A stretch of DNA of 64,000 nt. Origin: Cellulomonas sp. PhB150. Lineage in GTDB: Bacteria > Actinomycetota > Actinomycetes > Actinomycetales > Cellulomonadaceae. The DNA lies in contig NZ_RKHX01000001.1 in the NCBI RefSeq assembly GCF_003755175.1, positions 1,364,001 through 1,428,000 of the forward strand, read 5' to 3'. Under the pieces are notes generated by a model. The model did no database searches, was not told the origin of the DNA, and saw nothing but the letters and a program-made list of their open reading frames with translations. Shown in pieces: positions 27,901 to 35,749 of this stretch; within the stretch, counting starts at the first letter, position 1; each line of letters opens with the position of its first letter. The position numbers and the translations under genes were made by a program.

Positions 27901-28247
27901 CAGGAGAAGACCTCGTCGGGGTCGAGCGCGTCCTTGTGCAGCGTCCAGTCGCCGCTCGCGACGTCGTCGGTCGAGAAGATGCCGTAGTCGTGCATCTCGA
28001 AGCCGGCCTGCTGCGGCGCCGCCTCGTCGTGCCCGGCGTAGATGTAGAGCGTGCCGTCGCTGGCCGCCAGGGGCGCCGCGTCGGCCGAGTAGTAGGAGCC
28101 GTCGCCCAGGATCGGGTTGCCGTCGGAGTGGAACGTCACGTCGGTCGGGGCCGCCACCGCCGGGAGGGCGGTGAGCAGCGAGGCCACCAGGGTCGCGCCG
28201 AGCGCCGAGGCGAGGAGCCCGGCCCGGCGGTTGTGCGTGCGGGTCAT
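24117..28247 (-). CDS. Secreted multidomain GH43 arabinosidase
   Basis: 1,376-residue extracellular glycosidase. A signal peptide (1-33, ending AVAA) leads to a five-bladed GH43 domain (about 38-345). Likely catalytic carboxylates are D56 (YYSADAAPL), D192 (VIDPHVFVD) and E240 (GFYEAPWVF). Then follow a discoidin-like module (about 360-510), an Ig-like domain (about 515-580), further Ig-like modules, a second discoidin-like module (about 770-930), two Cys-containing repeats (about 935-1105) and three tandem beta-sandwich repeats to the end. In Bifidobacterium the HypBA enzymes are encoded beside a GH43 alpha-L-arabinofuranosidase (HypAA), so this is a candidate functional counterpart, but the GH43 subfamily cannot be fixed here. 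It lies 83 bp after the GH121-like gene. The start is supported by a weak AAGGTGG; a GTG 12 nt upstream is an alternative. Confidence 0.9.
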   Translation of the reverse strand: MTRTHNRRAGLLASALGATLVASLLTALPAVAAPTDVTFHSDGNPILGDGSYYSADAAPLAASDGTLYIYAGHDEAAPQQAGFEMHDYGIFSTDDVASGDWTLHKDALDPDEVFSWATGDNAYAGQTVEGPDGKFYWYVPVQSDDTTVPNAMAVGVAVSDSPVGPWTDAIGKPLLTWTDVFGTSANGQEVIDPHVFVDSDGKGYLYWGSWSVARVISLAPSLTATTGSITTLSGLTGFYEAPWVFKRNSTYYMLYDWKQGGSACTPSNYQACIGYATATSPTGPWTYKGIILGGTSATTVHPSMLEHEGQWYITYHTKDAVNGGHFRRSVAIDEVSWDGDTILPVTPTRADDPRFWLTTNVAREATPAASFTEQPPMRLGALNDGRATTALLPPDQWGNYHGTTSTIESDWVSYQWDAPVRTGSVGIQFHQDGNWIRPPASWKLEYLDAAGDWQPVQGATYPTSVNAWNTVTFTPVTTTALRATFTGRAEGAYYHSVSVSEWEVYGVVPTSYAPVAVATKPGVAPALPQAVRVTVDGQSLWAPVTWRPVAASSYADEGTFEVEGRALGYSSGYVTATVTVDDDATTTPPADTAAPAVSIALSGTQGGDGWYSTNVVARVAADDAVDYRTTISTQVGDAAWVATPDVRFKDVTVSASGSTTLRGKAQDAAGNTSADVTRTVKIDKVAPTAQAQLDAEARSVAVTASDALSGVGSIQYRFDSDPTWTTVAAGTAVPAPDALPHLFVYRVLDVAGNATTGSVQIPLGSGAALTGNLAPYATPTTSFASGWAPAKGINDGTGAVLGTDAGAIGAGWGTWPQVGEQWARLTWAFDVTADTVGVWWDQDSDDSANAGLIAPASWVVQYLDADGTTWREVTLDEGSTYARTRNAYVPVHFAPVTTRALRVLAQSWGQAEAGGSIGIRELQVVAADPVVGGVVPLAPTFTDATVCTAGSPEQASITVPEVEGVVYRLDGEVVTGTVEVAPDAQVTLTAEAADGYSLEDGATSTWSHTFVAPDCPVEDVVVAPVAPVATPASCVAGEVVDGGLTVPAVTGVRYTVDGEVVTGSVAVDAGATVSVVARPEAGYTFDGASRAVTYAFAFPVPDCTPAPGLVVPGTVTVTGAAKVGSVLTATAAGWTPAETRIAYQWSADGAAIAGATGRTLKLTAAHLGAAITVRVSGFGDGLVGASVGSAAVGPVGPGALAVGKVGLAGTAKVGAKLTASATGWPSGAKLAYRWLVDGKVVAGATATSFTVRAADVGKRVQAQARASATGYVTTAWVSSARSAKVAAGSFVAPKPVISGTAKAGKTLKVKVGSWSPTPTTVQVRWSVGGKAVPGATGTSYKVRAADKGKKVTVTVTGKRSGYTTKVVTSSSVTVKR

Positions 28248-28287
28248 ACGAGGAACCACCTTGTTCGTCGATGAGGGGATGCGGGTC

Positions 28288-28324
28288 GCCGGGCCCGCCG
28301 GCACGTGCGGCGGACGGGCCCGGC
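28288..28324 (-). terminator. Hairpin between GH121-like and GH43 genes
   Basis: 10-bp perfect stem (GCCGGGCCCG / CGGGCCCGGC) closing a 17-nt loop that contains a further CCG/CGG pairing, 7 bp past the GH121-like stop. It may attenuate transcription into the GH43 gene. Confidence 0.55.
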
Positions 28325-28330
28325 TGCTGG

Positions 28331-29140
28331 TCAGCGCTTGACGGTCACGGCCTTCGAGGTGACGGCCTTCGTGACGTAGCCGGCGCGCTTGCCGGTCACG
28401 GTGACGGTGATCTTCTTGCCCTTGTCGGCCGCGCGGACCTTGTAGCTCGTCCCCGTGACGCCCTTGACGACCTTCCCGCCGACGGACCAGCGGACCTGGA
28501 CCGTCGTCGGGGTCGGCGACCAGGACCCGACCTTCACCTTGAGGGTCTTGCCGGCCTTCGCCGTCCCGCTGATCACGGGCTTGGGGGCGACGAACGCCCC
28601 GGCGACGACCTTCGCGGACCGCGCCGACGACACCCACGCCGTGGTCGCGTACCCGGCGGCCGCGCCGCGGACCTGCGCCTGCACCCGGTGCCCCGCGTCG
28701 GCGCCGCGGACCGTGAACGAGGCACCCGTGGCACCGGCCACGACCTTCCCGTCGACGAGCCAGCGGTAGGAGAGCCGAACCCCCGTGGGCCAGCCCGACG
28801 TGGTGATCGCGAGCTTCTTGCCCACCTTGGCCGTGCCCGAGAGCCCGACCTTGCCGGTCTTCAGCGTGCCGAGCGCGACCCGAGCGGTCCCCGCGGAGAC
28901 CTTCGAGGCAGCCACGAGGTTGTCCCCGAAGCCGGTCACCCGGACGGTGACGACCTTGCCGGCGTCACCGGCCCGCGGCGTCCACGTCGCGCCGTCGGCT
29001 CCCGAGACGATCGAGCCGCCGACGAACCACTGGTAGGCGTAGGCGATGCCGCTGGGACCCCAGCCGGAGACCGTGGCCCGCAGCGGGCTGGCGACCTTCG
29101 CGGTCCCGGTGATCGCGACCGTGCCGGCCACGACCTTCTC
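28331..29140 (-). repeat. C-terminal tandem-repeat cassette of GH121-like protein (copy 2)
   Basis: Second copy of the three-repeat module described at 24117-24920. The last ~170 residues of both proteins are nearly identical. The shared modules suggest a common cell-surface or substrate-anchoring role and possible gene conversion. Confidence 0.85.
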
Positions 29141-32100
29141 CTGCACGGGCGGGAGGGTGACCGCCTGCACGTGCAGCGTCGCCTCGTGCACCTCGTCGCC
29201 GGCCGTGAGCCGCACCGTGTACTCGCCGGTGGCGAGCTTCGTGGGCAGCGCGGCCGTCAGGAGCATGCCGGCACCGTCCTCGTCGGTGCGCAGCGTCCCC
29301 AGGGCGGCGTCGCCCGGGCTCAGCGTCACGACGTAGTCGGTCTCGGGCGTGGCCCCGGAGAGCGTGACCGGGAAGCCGTTGCCGGCGAGCACGGCGCCGG
29401 TGGGCACCGTGACGACCGCCTGGGCGGCGGGCACGTCCTGGACCTGCCACTCGACGATGCCGACGTACGCGGACGTGGGCTTGGTGAGCGTCGCCCGCAG
29501 CGCGGTCGTCGTCACCGGGTCGTGCGTGACCACGTCGTACTCGCCGACCGTCGTGCTGAACCCGCTCGGGTTCGGGACCGGGGTCCACGTGGTGCCGTCG
29601 GCCTCGAGGTACTCGAGCGTCCAGTCGGTCGGGACCAGCACGCCGCCCCCGTCGTCGAGGAAGAGCAGCCGGCTCGTGTCGGTCGTGACCGGCTCGGGCC
29701 AGGTGAGCTGTGCCCACTGGGTCGCTCCCGCCAGGCCCCACGTGCCCCAGGCGGTGGCCTGGTTCGTCACGGGGAAGGCGTCGGCGCCGTCGTTGATGCC
29801 CGCCGGGCGATTCCACGTGGTGGTGGCCGACGCGGTCGCCGTCGCGTTGGGCGCGATGTTGACCGACTGTCCCGGCTCGGGAGCCGGCACCGCGAGGTGG
29901 CCGACCGCCGAGACGTTGCCGGCGACGTCGGTGGCCCGGTAGGACACGTCCGCCGCACCGACGACCGTCGCCGCCGACCCGTAGGTCTGCCAGGCGCCGT
30001 CACCGACCTTGTACTGGATCGAGTCCAGGCCCGAGCCGCCCTCGACGGCCGCGACCGTGAGCCGGCGGGTCGCCGGGTCGAAGGACGCGGTGACCGTCGG
30101 TGCGACGGTGTCGATGGCGATCACGAGCGAGCGGACGGTCGAGACGAGGCCGTCGTCGTCCGTGGCCCGGGCGCGGACGGTGCTGCTGCCCTCGGCCGAG
30201 ACCGTGACGGGCCCGGTGTAGGGCGCCCACGTGCCGCCGACCTCGATCTCGATCGCCGGGTCGGCGTCCTCGGAGTCGGTCGCGGTGACCGCCACCTGGA
30301 CGGGTCCGGCGAACCACTCCGAGTCCGGCAGCGCCGGAGTCGTCGTGAGCGTGACCTCCGGCGCGGACGCCGACGAGGCGACCACGGTCACCGTGACGAC
30401 CGGCCGCTTGTCCGTGCCGGCAACGGTGCCCTCGACCTCGAACGTGCCGGTCGTGGCGTACGACGTCGGGTCGACGTCGTCCCAGGTCACCGGGAGCGAC
30501 GCCTCACCGCCGTCGTTGTAGGTCGCGACCACCCGGGCGGGCAGCTGCGGGGCGGTGCCCTTGACCGTGGTCGCCGTGGCGGCCACGAACGTGTTGACCT
30601 GGACCGCGCTCACGTCGCGGACCCAGACCGTGGCACGGGTCAGCTCGGTGGAGCCGCCGACGAAGCCGAGGACGGTGAACCGTCCCTCTGCCGCATACTG
30701 GGCCGGGTCGACGTCCTGCCAGTCGACCGCCGCCTGGGCACGGGAGCCGTCCGCGTAGACGACCTCCACCTGCTCGGGCAGCACCGGCGCGGTGCCGGTC
30801 GCCGTGCGCACCGACGGCTGCTCGACCGACGCGGGCGCCTCGGCGAGGGCCTGCCACTCGATGATGCCGGGGTAGGACACCCCGTTGCGGACCAGCGTCG
30901 CGCGCAGGGCCTTGGTGGTCACCGAGCCGTGCGTGACCGAGTTGAAGACCCCCGGCACCGTCGGGTACGTGCTCGGGTTCGGCACCTCGGACCACGTGGT
31001 GCCGTCGGCGTGCAGGTACTCGAGCTTCCACGACGAGGGCGGCAGGATGCCGTCCGGTGCGCCGTTGCTGTGGAACAGGATCTTCGACTCGTCGACGCGC
31101 TGCGGCTGCGCCCAGGTGAGCGTCGCCGTGTAGGCGTTGTTGGCGGCCGGGCGGCCCCACGTGGCCCATGCGTCGGTCTCCGCCGACACGGGGTACGGCG
31201 CGTTGCCGTCGTTGATCGCCGAGACGCGGTTCCAGCTGGTGACCTGCGACGCGGTCGCGGTGGCGTCGGGCGCCACGTTGACCTTGTCGGCGGCACCGAC
31301 CACGGCGTCGACCGTGACGTCGCGCGTCGAGCTGAGCTCGCCGTCGTCGGCCGTCAGCCGCAGCACGTACCGGCCGGCGGCGGTGAACTGGACCACCGTG
31401 GTGGCCGCGTTCGGGCTGGCGAAGATCGCCTCGCCGTCCTCGGGGGCCGAGACGACGGACCACGCCGAGCTCAACGAGAGCGCGGGCTGGCCGTCGTCGG
31501 AGACCGAGCCGATGATGCGGACCTGCGAGGGCTGAGAGAACGTCGCGTCGAGCGCGGCGCGCACCTTCGGCGCCGCGTTCGTGGCGGCCGGCGCGTCGGC
31601 CCCGGTGCGGAAGACCTGGATCTCCTTGACGCCGGTCCGCATGCCGGCGGCGTGCTTGACCGTCAGGCGCACCTTGCTCGTCGTGACCTCGCCGAATCGG
31701 ACGTGGTTGGCGTTGGCCGAGGAGTAGACCGGCGCCCGGGACTGGTCCGTGATGGGCTTCCACGTCCCGCCGTCGTCGTACTCGAGGCCGTAGTTCTCCG
31801 GTGCCGCGTAGCCGGCGACCGTGGCGGTCGTGGACGAGCGGTAGAAGAAGAGCCGGATGTCGTCGATCGCCTGCTGCGCGCCGAGGTCCACGACGAGCGT
31901 GTCGGTCGCGTTCGGCGAGCCGGCCGTGCCCCAGAAGGGCTCGTTCGCGGTCGAGCCGTCGACCGCACCGGCCGCGGCGCGGCCCGTCGTCGTGAAGCTG
32001 GCCGTGACCGGCTTGCCCTGCGCGAGGTCGGTCGAGCCGGTCGTCGCCGTCTCGATGTCCGTGCCCGCCTTGGCGAACAGGTCCACGACGCGCGAGTCGT

Positions 32101-34588
32101 CGGCGAAGCGGACGTCGGACGCGGCCTCGAGGTCCGAGGCGACGTTCTCGACGACCGTCGCGCCGCCGTCGGGCAGCGTGACCTCGCCCGTGGCGGGGTC
32201 GTAGACGACGTGCGCGAGGTCGCTCACCGTGAAGGCCCGCTCACCGTCGACGTACACGGAGTAGCCGGCGGGGACGTCGGCGCCGTAGTGCGTGCCGTCC
32301 TCGTCCCACACGACCGTGACGTCCTTGTCGTGGTACCGGATGTTGTCGGCGGTGAAGTACGGCCAGTCGATGTCGATCGGGTCGAGCTCGATCTTGTCGT
32401 CGTCGCGCGAGCGGAAGCCCATCGCGTCCTCGATGACCGTGAAGTTGGTCGCGCCGAGGATGGTGTGGTGGATCCAGGAGCGGTAGCCGATGGAGCCGCC
32501 GTCCGCGGCCGAGCCGTTGGACCAGAACTCGTTCTGGTTCGGCAGCCGGTTGTCACCGTTGTTCTGGTACTGCGACCAGGCGTTCCAGTACAGGAGCTGC
32601 TTGTACATGTCCTTCGTGACGTACTCCGACGGGTAGTCGCGCAGCACGCTGGCCAGCATCCGGAAGGAGACGGTCGAGTTGATGACCGAGAAGTTGTTCG
32701 ACCCCTGCTCGGGCGACGCCGCCTTGTCGACCTGGTTGGCCGTGTAGAACGGGAAGACCGGGTACTGGTCCGCGTCCGCGAACAGCCGCAGCGCCTCGAC
32801 GTACTTGGGGTCGTAGTCCGCGTCGCCCACCTTCGGCATCAGGCCGACCGTGAACGGGTAGTAGTTGTTGATCTCCTTGTACGGGTTCAGGGTCCCGTCG
32901 CTGGTCATGCGGTGCTTGAGCAGGTTGCCCTTGAGGCCGACCGCGTCGGTCGTGGTCTTCGCGTCCTCCCAGAGCAGGTCGATGACCGCCGTGCGGACGT
33001 CGTCGGCGAACGCGTCCATGCGCTCGGCACCCGCGGTGTCGCCGGCGGTGCGGTAGAAGTCCGCGGCCGCCTTGGCGTTCGAGTACAGGTACGCGCTCTC
33101 GGTGCGGTCCATGTTGGTGCCGTGACCGGTCCAGTGGAACGAGACGGCGTCGGCGTCGTTGCCGGTCATCGCGCCCCAGCTGTACTCGAGCAGGTTGTTC
33201 TTGTTGGAGTCGTACGCCTTGAGCAGGCCCTCGACGTCCTCCTCGCCGTGCTTGGCGAGCAGCGAGCCGATCGCGGCCGGCCCGCCGTGCAGCTGGTAGG
33301 CCCGCCAGGCGGCCTCGGTGATGTACTCCGTGTAGCTGTTGTTCCAGTTGGCCGGGTCGCCCGGGTTGTCGGTGAACTTGTCGCTCTTGGACGTCTCGCC
33401 GACGGACACCGCGGGGCCGTAGGAGTAGGCCGGGTCGCGGAAGTACTTGAGGTCGTCGATGAACATCCCGACCGTGAGGACGATCGCGTTGTTGTACCCG
33501 AGCACGCCCTCCATGGACGTCGGGAACTGGTAGTCGTTGCCCGGGATGTCCGCGTCGAGGTAGTTGTAGCGCATCAGCCACCAGCGGTAGAAGAGCGTCT
33601 TGTCGATGTTGTCGTCCGGGGTGTCGAGGTAGACGAGGTTGTCGACCCACCACTGGTTGTAGGCCGTGACCTGCGTGGTGAACGCCTGCGCGGGCGTCAG
33701 CGCGCGGTAGTCCTCGTACTGCGTGGCGGACTCGGAGATCTCGTCGGTGATGAACCCGAGCTGCAGCTTGGTGGTCGCGGAGCCGCCGGCCGGGACGGCC
33801 AGCGTGCGCGTGAGCGACGTGCCCGACGCCGTGAAGCCGTCGCCCGACAGGCGCGGGTAGAGCGTGGTGATCTTGTTGAACGCGTCGAGCGTGCCGGTCA
33901 GCTCGTCACCGTCGGCCTGCGTGACGTGCGGGGAGGTGGCGGTGATCTTGACCGAGTGGGCGCCGGCGCCGCTCACCTCGATGTTCGCGACCATGACGTT
34001 GGCGTCGGTGATGAACTTGGTCTGCTTCAGCGTGATGCCGCCGCCGGTGAAGACGCTGGAGAAGTAGCTGGGCGTCTGGCGACGCTGGGCGGACTGCTCG
34101 GTCATCGTCACGTTCGCGCCGTCGACCTGCACGGTGTACGCGAACGCGTCGCCCTTGCCGGTGGTCTCGCCGTACGCGGTGTCGCCGCGCCAGCCCAGGC
34201 CGGTGGGGGTGTGGGTCTTCATGAAGACCGCCCGGCCGCGCGTGAACGCGACGAGGTCCTCCGTCGCGTCGTACATCGGGCCGGTGCGCGCGAGCATCCG
34301 GTCGATCCAGAAGTCGTTGCCCGGCGTGGTGCCGGCGCCTGCGGCGACGTCCTGGGCGAACACCTTGCTCAGGTAGCTCCCCGGGGCGTACGCGACGCCC
34401 GTCTCGGGCACGGGCGTGGCCGACCCCTTGAAGGCGGGGTAGCCGATGGTCGTCTGGGGAACCTCGTCGCCCGGCACCGCCGCCGCCCCCGGGGGGACCA
34501 GCGCTGCCAGGGCCAAGGCCGAAACCGTTGCCATTCCGATGAAAGCAGCTCGCGGCGGGAACGAGCGCGCGACTGGACGGCGATCCAC
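28331..34588 (-). CDS. Secreted MGH1-like ((alpha/alpha)6) glycoside hydrolase, inferred GH121 beta-L-arabinobiosidase
   Basis: 2,085-residue extracellular enzyme. After a signal peptide (1-37) comes a beta-rich N-terminal region, then an (alpha/alpha)6 MGH1/GH65-like catalytic region (about 270-770) with YRWWLMRYNYLDADIP, SYTEYITEAAWRAYQLHGG and NNYYPFTVGLMPKVG segments. A discoidin module (about 850-1000), Ig-like domains, two more discoidin-like modules (about 1100-1250 and 1575-1720), two Big_4-type Ig domains (about 1260-1400) and three C-terminal repeats follow. Size, architecture and position beside GH43, a CUT1 transporter and GH127 match Bifidobacterium HypBA2 (GH121), which releases beta-L-arabinobiose from hydroxyproline-linked arabinan; the GH121 assignment is inference. 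I chose GTG at 34588 because GAGAGG precedes it by 8 nt and it gives a classic RR...hydrophobic signal; an upstream start at 34648 is less likely. Confidence 0.8.
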   Translation of the reverse strand: MDRRPVARSFPPRAAFIGMATVSALALAALVPPGAAAVPGDEVPQTTIGYPAFKGSATPVPETGVAYAPGSYLSKVFAQDVAAGAGTTPGNDFWIDRMLARTGPMYDATEDLVAFTRGRAVFMKTHTPTGLGWRGDTAYGETTGKGDAFAYTVQVDGANVTMTEQSAQRRQTPSYFSSVFTGGGITLKQTKFITDANVMVANIEVSGAGAHSVKITATSPHVTQADGDELTGTLDAFNKITTLYPRLSGDGFTASGTSLTRTLAVPAGGSATTKLQLGFITDEISESATQYEDYRALTPAQAFTTQVTAYNQWWVDNLVYLDTPDDNIDKTLFYRWWLMRYNYLDADIPGNDYQFPTSMEGVLGYNNAIVLTVGMFIDDLKYFRDPAYSYGPAVSVGETSKSDKFTDNPGDPANWNNSYTEYITEAAWRAYQLHGGPAAIGSLLAKHGEEDVEGLLKAYDSNKNNLLEYSWGAMTGNDADAVSFHWTGHGTNMDRTESAYLYSNAKAAADFYRTAGDTAGAERMDAFADDVRTAVIDLLWEDAKTTTDAVGLKGNLLKHRMTSDGTLNPYKEINNYYPFTVGLMPKVGDADYDPKYVEALRLFADADQYPVFPFYTANQVDKAASPEQGSNNFSVINSTVSFRMLASVLRDYPSEYVTKDMYKQLLYWNAWSQYQNNGDNRLPNQNEFWSNGSAADGGSIGYRSWIHHTILGATNFTVIEDAMGFRSRDDDKIELDPIDIDWPYFTADNIRYHDKDVTVVWDEDGTHYGADVPAGYSVYVDGERAFTVSDLAHVVYDPATGEVTLPDGGATVVENVASDLEAASDVRFADDSRVVDLFAKAGTDIETATTGSTDLAQGKPVTASFTTTGRAAAGAVDGSTANEPFWGTAGSPNATDTLVVDLGAQQAIDDIRLFFYRSSTTATVAGYAAPENYGLEYDDGGTWKPITDQSRAPVYSSANANHVRFGEVTTSKVRLTVKHAAGMRTGVKEIQVFRTGADAPAATNAAPKVRAALDATFSQPSQVRIIGSVSDDGQPALSLSSAWSVVSAPEDGEAIFASPNAATTVVQFTAAGRYVLRLTADDGELSSTRDVTVDAVVGAADKVNVAPDATATASQVTSWNRVSAINDGNAPYPVSAETDAWATWGRPAANNAYTATLTWAQPQRVDESKILFHSNGAPDGILPPSSWKLEYLHADGTTWSEVPNPSTYPTVPGVFNSVTHGSVTTKALRATLVRNGVSYPGIIEWQALAEAPASVEQPSVRTATGTAPVLPEQVEVVYADGSRAQAAVDWQDVDPAQYAAEGRFTVLGFVGGSTELTRATVWVRDVSAVQVNTFVAATATTVKGTAPQLPARVVATYNDGGEASLPVTWDDVDPTSYATTGTFEVEGTVAGTDKRPVVTVTVVASSASAPEVTLTTTPALPDSEWFAGPVQVAVTATDSEDADPAIEIEVGGTWAPYTGPVTVSAEGSSTVRARATDDDGLVSTVRSLVIAIDTVAPTVTASFDPATRRLTVAAVEGGSGLDSIQYKVGDGAWQTYGSAATVVGAADVSYRATDVAGNVSAVGHLAVPAPEPGQSVNIAPNATATASATTTWNRPAGINDGADAFPVTNQATAWGTWGLAGATQWAQLTWPEPVTTDTSRLLFLDDGGGVLVPTDWTLEYLEADGTTWTPVPNPSGFSTTVGEYDVVTHDPVTTTALRATLTKPTSAYVGIVEWQVQDVPAAQAVVTVPTGAVLAGNGFPVTLSGATPETDYVVTLSPGDAALGTLRTDEDGAGMLLTAALPTKLATGEYTVRLTAGDEVHEATLHVQAVTLPPVQEKVVAGTVAITGTAKVASPLRATVSGWGPSGIAYAYQWFVGGSIVSGADGATWTPRAGDAGKVVTVRVTGFGDNLVAASKVSAGTARVALGTLKTGKVGLSGTAKVGKKLAITTSGWPTGVRLSYRWLVDGKVVAGATGASFTVRGADAGHRVQAQVRGAAAGYATTAWVSSARSAKVVAGAFVAPKPVISGTAKAGKTLKVKVGSWSPTPTTVQVRWSVGGKVVKGVTGTSYKVRAADKGKKITVTVTGKRAGYVTKAVTSKAVTVKR

Positions 34589-34661
34589 GATGGACACCTC
34601 TCGACGGTGAGATTGGGCGTGATCCGCAGTGTTCCAGGCGTCGAGCAACTATGGCAATGGG

Positions 34662-34677
34662 TTTCGGTCTTTTCGGT
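34662..34677. promoter_or_regulatory. TTTCG direct repeat upstream of GH121-like gene, candidate operator
   Basis: TTTCGGTCTTTTCGGT has TTTCG twice at 9-bp spacing, as in the motif at 20649-20664 before the arabinooligosaccharide transporter operon. It lies 74 bp upstream of the GH121-like start. The orientation is opposite, so shared binding is only a suggestion. Confidence 0.35.
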
Positions 34678-34733
34678 GAAGACGAACCTTCGGGCATGAC
34701 GAAGCCACGCGGGACCCGACCAGAGGTTTCGCG

Positions 34734-35738
34734 TCAGGCGCGCGTGGAGCTCGCGCGGACCACGAGCTCGGGCGGCAGCACGTGCCGCTCGCTCGGGCCG
34801 CCGTCGAGCGCGGCCTGCATGACCGAGGTGGCCAGCCGGCCGAGCTCGGCGAAGTCCTGGCGCACGGTGGTCAGCGGCGGGGCGTAGTGGGACGAGCCCG
34901 CCTCGTCGTCGAAGCCGACGAGCGCCACGTCCTGGCCGACCCGGACGCCGGCCTCCCAGAAGGCGTGCTCGAGGCCGAGCGCGAGCTGGTCGTTCGCGGC
35001 GAAGATCGCGCTGGGGAGGCCGTTCTCGACGAGCCGCCGGCCGATCGCGTAGCCGTCGTCGGCGCGCCAGCCGGTGACGACGGGAGCGAGGAGCTCGATG
35101 CCGGCGGTGACGCACTCCTCGCGCCAGCCGGCCAGGCGGTCCTGGGCGTCGAACCAGTCCTGCGGGCCGGCGACGTGCAGCACCGGTCCGCCCAGGTCGA
35201 GCAGGTGCCGGGTCGCGAGTCGCGCACCCTGGCGCTGGTCGACGCCGACCGCGTGCACGTGCCGGCCCGGCGGGACGTCCGGGGTCGAGGAGATCATCAC
35301 GATCGGCACGGGCGAGTCGAGGCCCGCGACGGCCTGCGCGATCTCGTTGGTCGGGGCGATGACGACGATGCCGTCGACGCCCTGGTCGAGGAAGTGCTCG
35401 GCCGTCCTGCGCATCGACTCGGCGTCGACCTGCCGGACGGTGGCCACCGAGACGTACCAGCCGGCCACACGGGCGGCCTCCTCGAAGCCCACGAGCGTGC
35501 TCGTCGGGCCGTGCAGCGCGGTGGCCGGGGTGACGACACCCAGGGTGTCCGAGCGGCGTGTCACCAGCGCACGGGCCGCGCTGTTGCGGCGGTAGCCGAG
35601 GGCCGCGATGGACTCGAGCACGCGGTCGCGGGTCTCGGCGCGGACGCTGGGGTGACCGTTGAGCACGCGGGAGACGGTCTGGTGCGAGACGCCCGCGTGC
35701 AGCGCGACGTCGCTCATCGCCGGTGGGCGCGCGGGCAT
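34734..35738 (-). CDS. LacI-family regulator, paralogue B
   Basis: 334 residues; HTH (about 8-55; MSDVALHAGVSHQTVSRVLNGHPSVR) and a type I periplasmic-binding effector domain ending ELVVRASSTRA. It is a close paralogue of the protein at 23003-24016. It sits directly upstream of the GH121-like gene on the same strand and begins 12 bp after proC. The start is uncertain: ATG 35738 was chosen, GTG 35744 and ATG 35717 (MSDV) are alternatives, none with a strong ribosome-binding site. It probably controls the GH121-like/GH43 unit or the lac-type operators at 10463-10496 and 15433. Confidence 0.9.
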   Translation of the reverse strand: MPARPPAMSDVALHAGVSHQTVSRVLNGHPSVRAETRDRVLESIAALGYRRNSAARALVTRRSDTLGVVTPATALHGPTSTLVGFEEAARVAGWYVSVATVRQVDAESMRRTAEHFLDQGVDGIVVIAPTNEIAQAVAGLDSPVPIVMISSTPDVPPGRHVHAVGVDQRQGARLATRHLLDLGGPVLHVAGPQDWFDAQDRLAGWREECVTAGIELLAPVVTGWRADDGYAIGRRLVENGLPSAIFAANDQLALGLEHAFWEAGVRVGQDVALVGFDDEAGSSHYAPPLTTVRQDFAELGRLATSVMQAALDGGPSERHVLPPELVVRASSTRA

Positions 35739-35749
35739 CTCCACGGCGA

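Noticed and set aside
28271..34699. 2,142-codon open frame on the plus strand, antisense to the GH121-like gene
   Set aside because: It is the complement of a real gene with strong G/C third-position bias, composed mainly of Arg, Gly, Val, Asp and His with no recognisable domain. The sense strand has a signal peptide and known modules.
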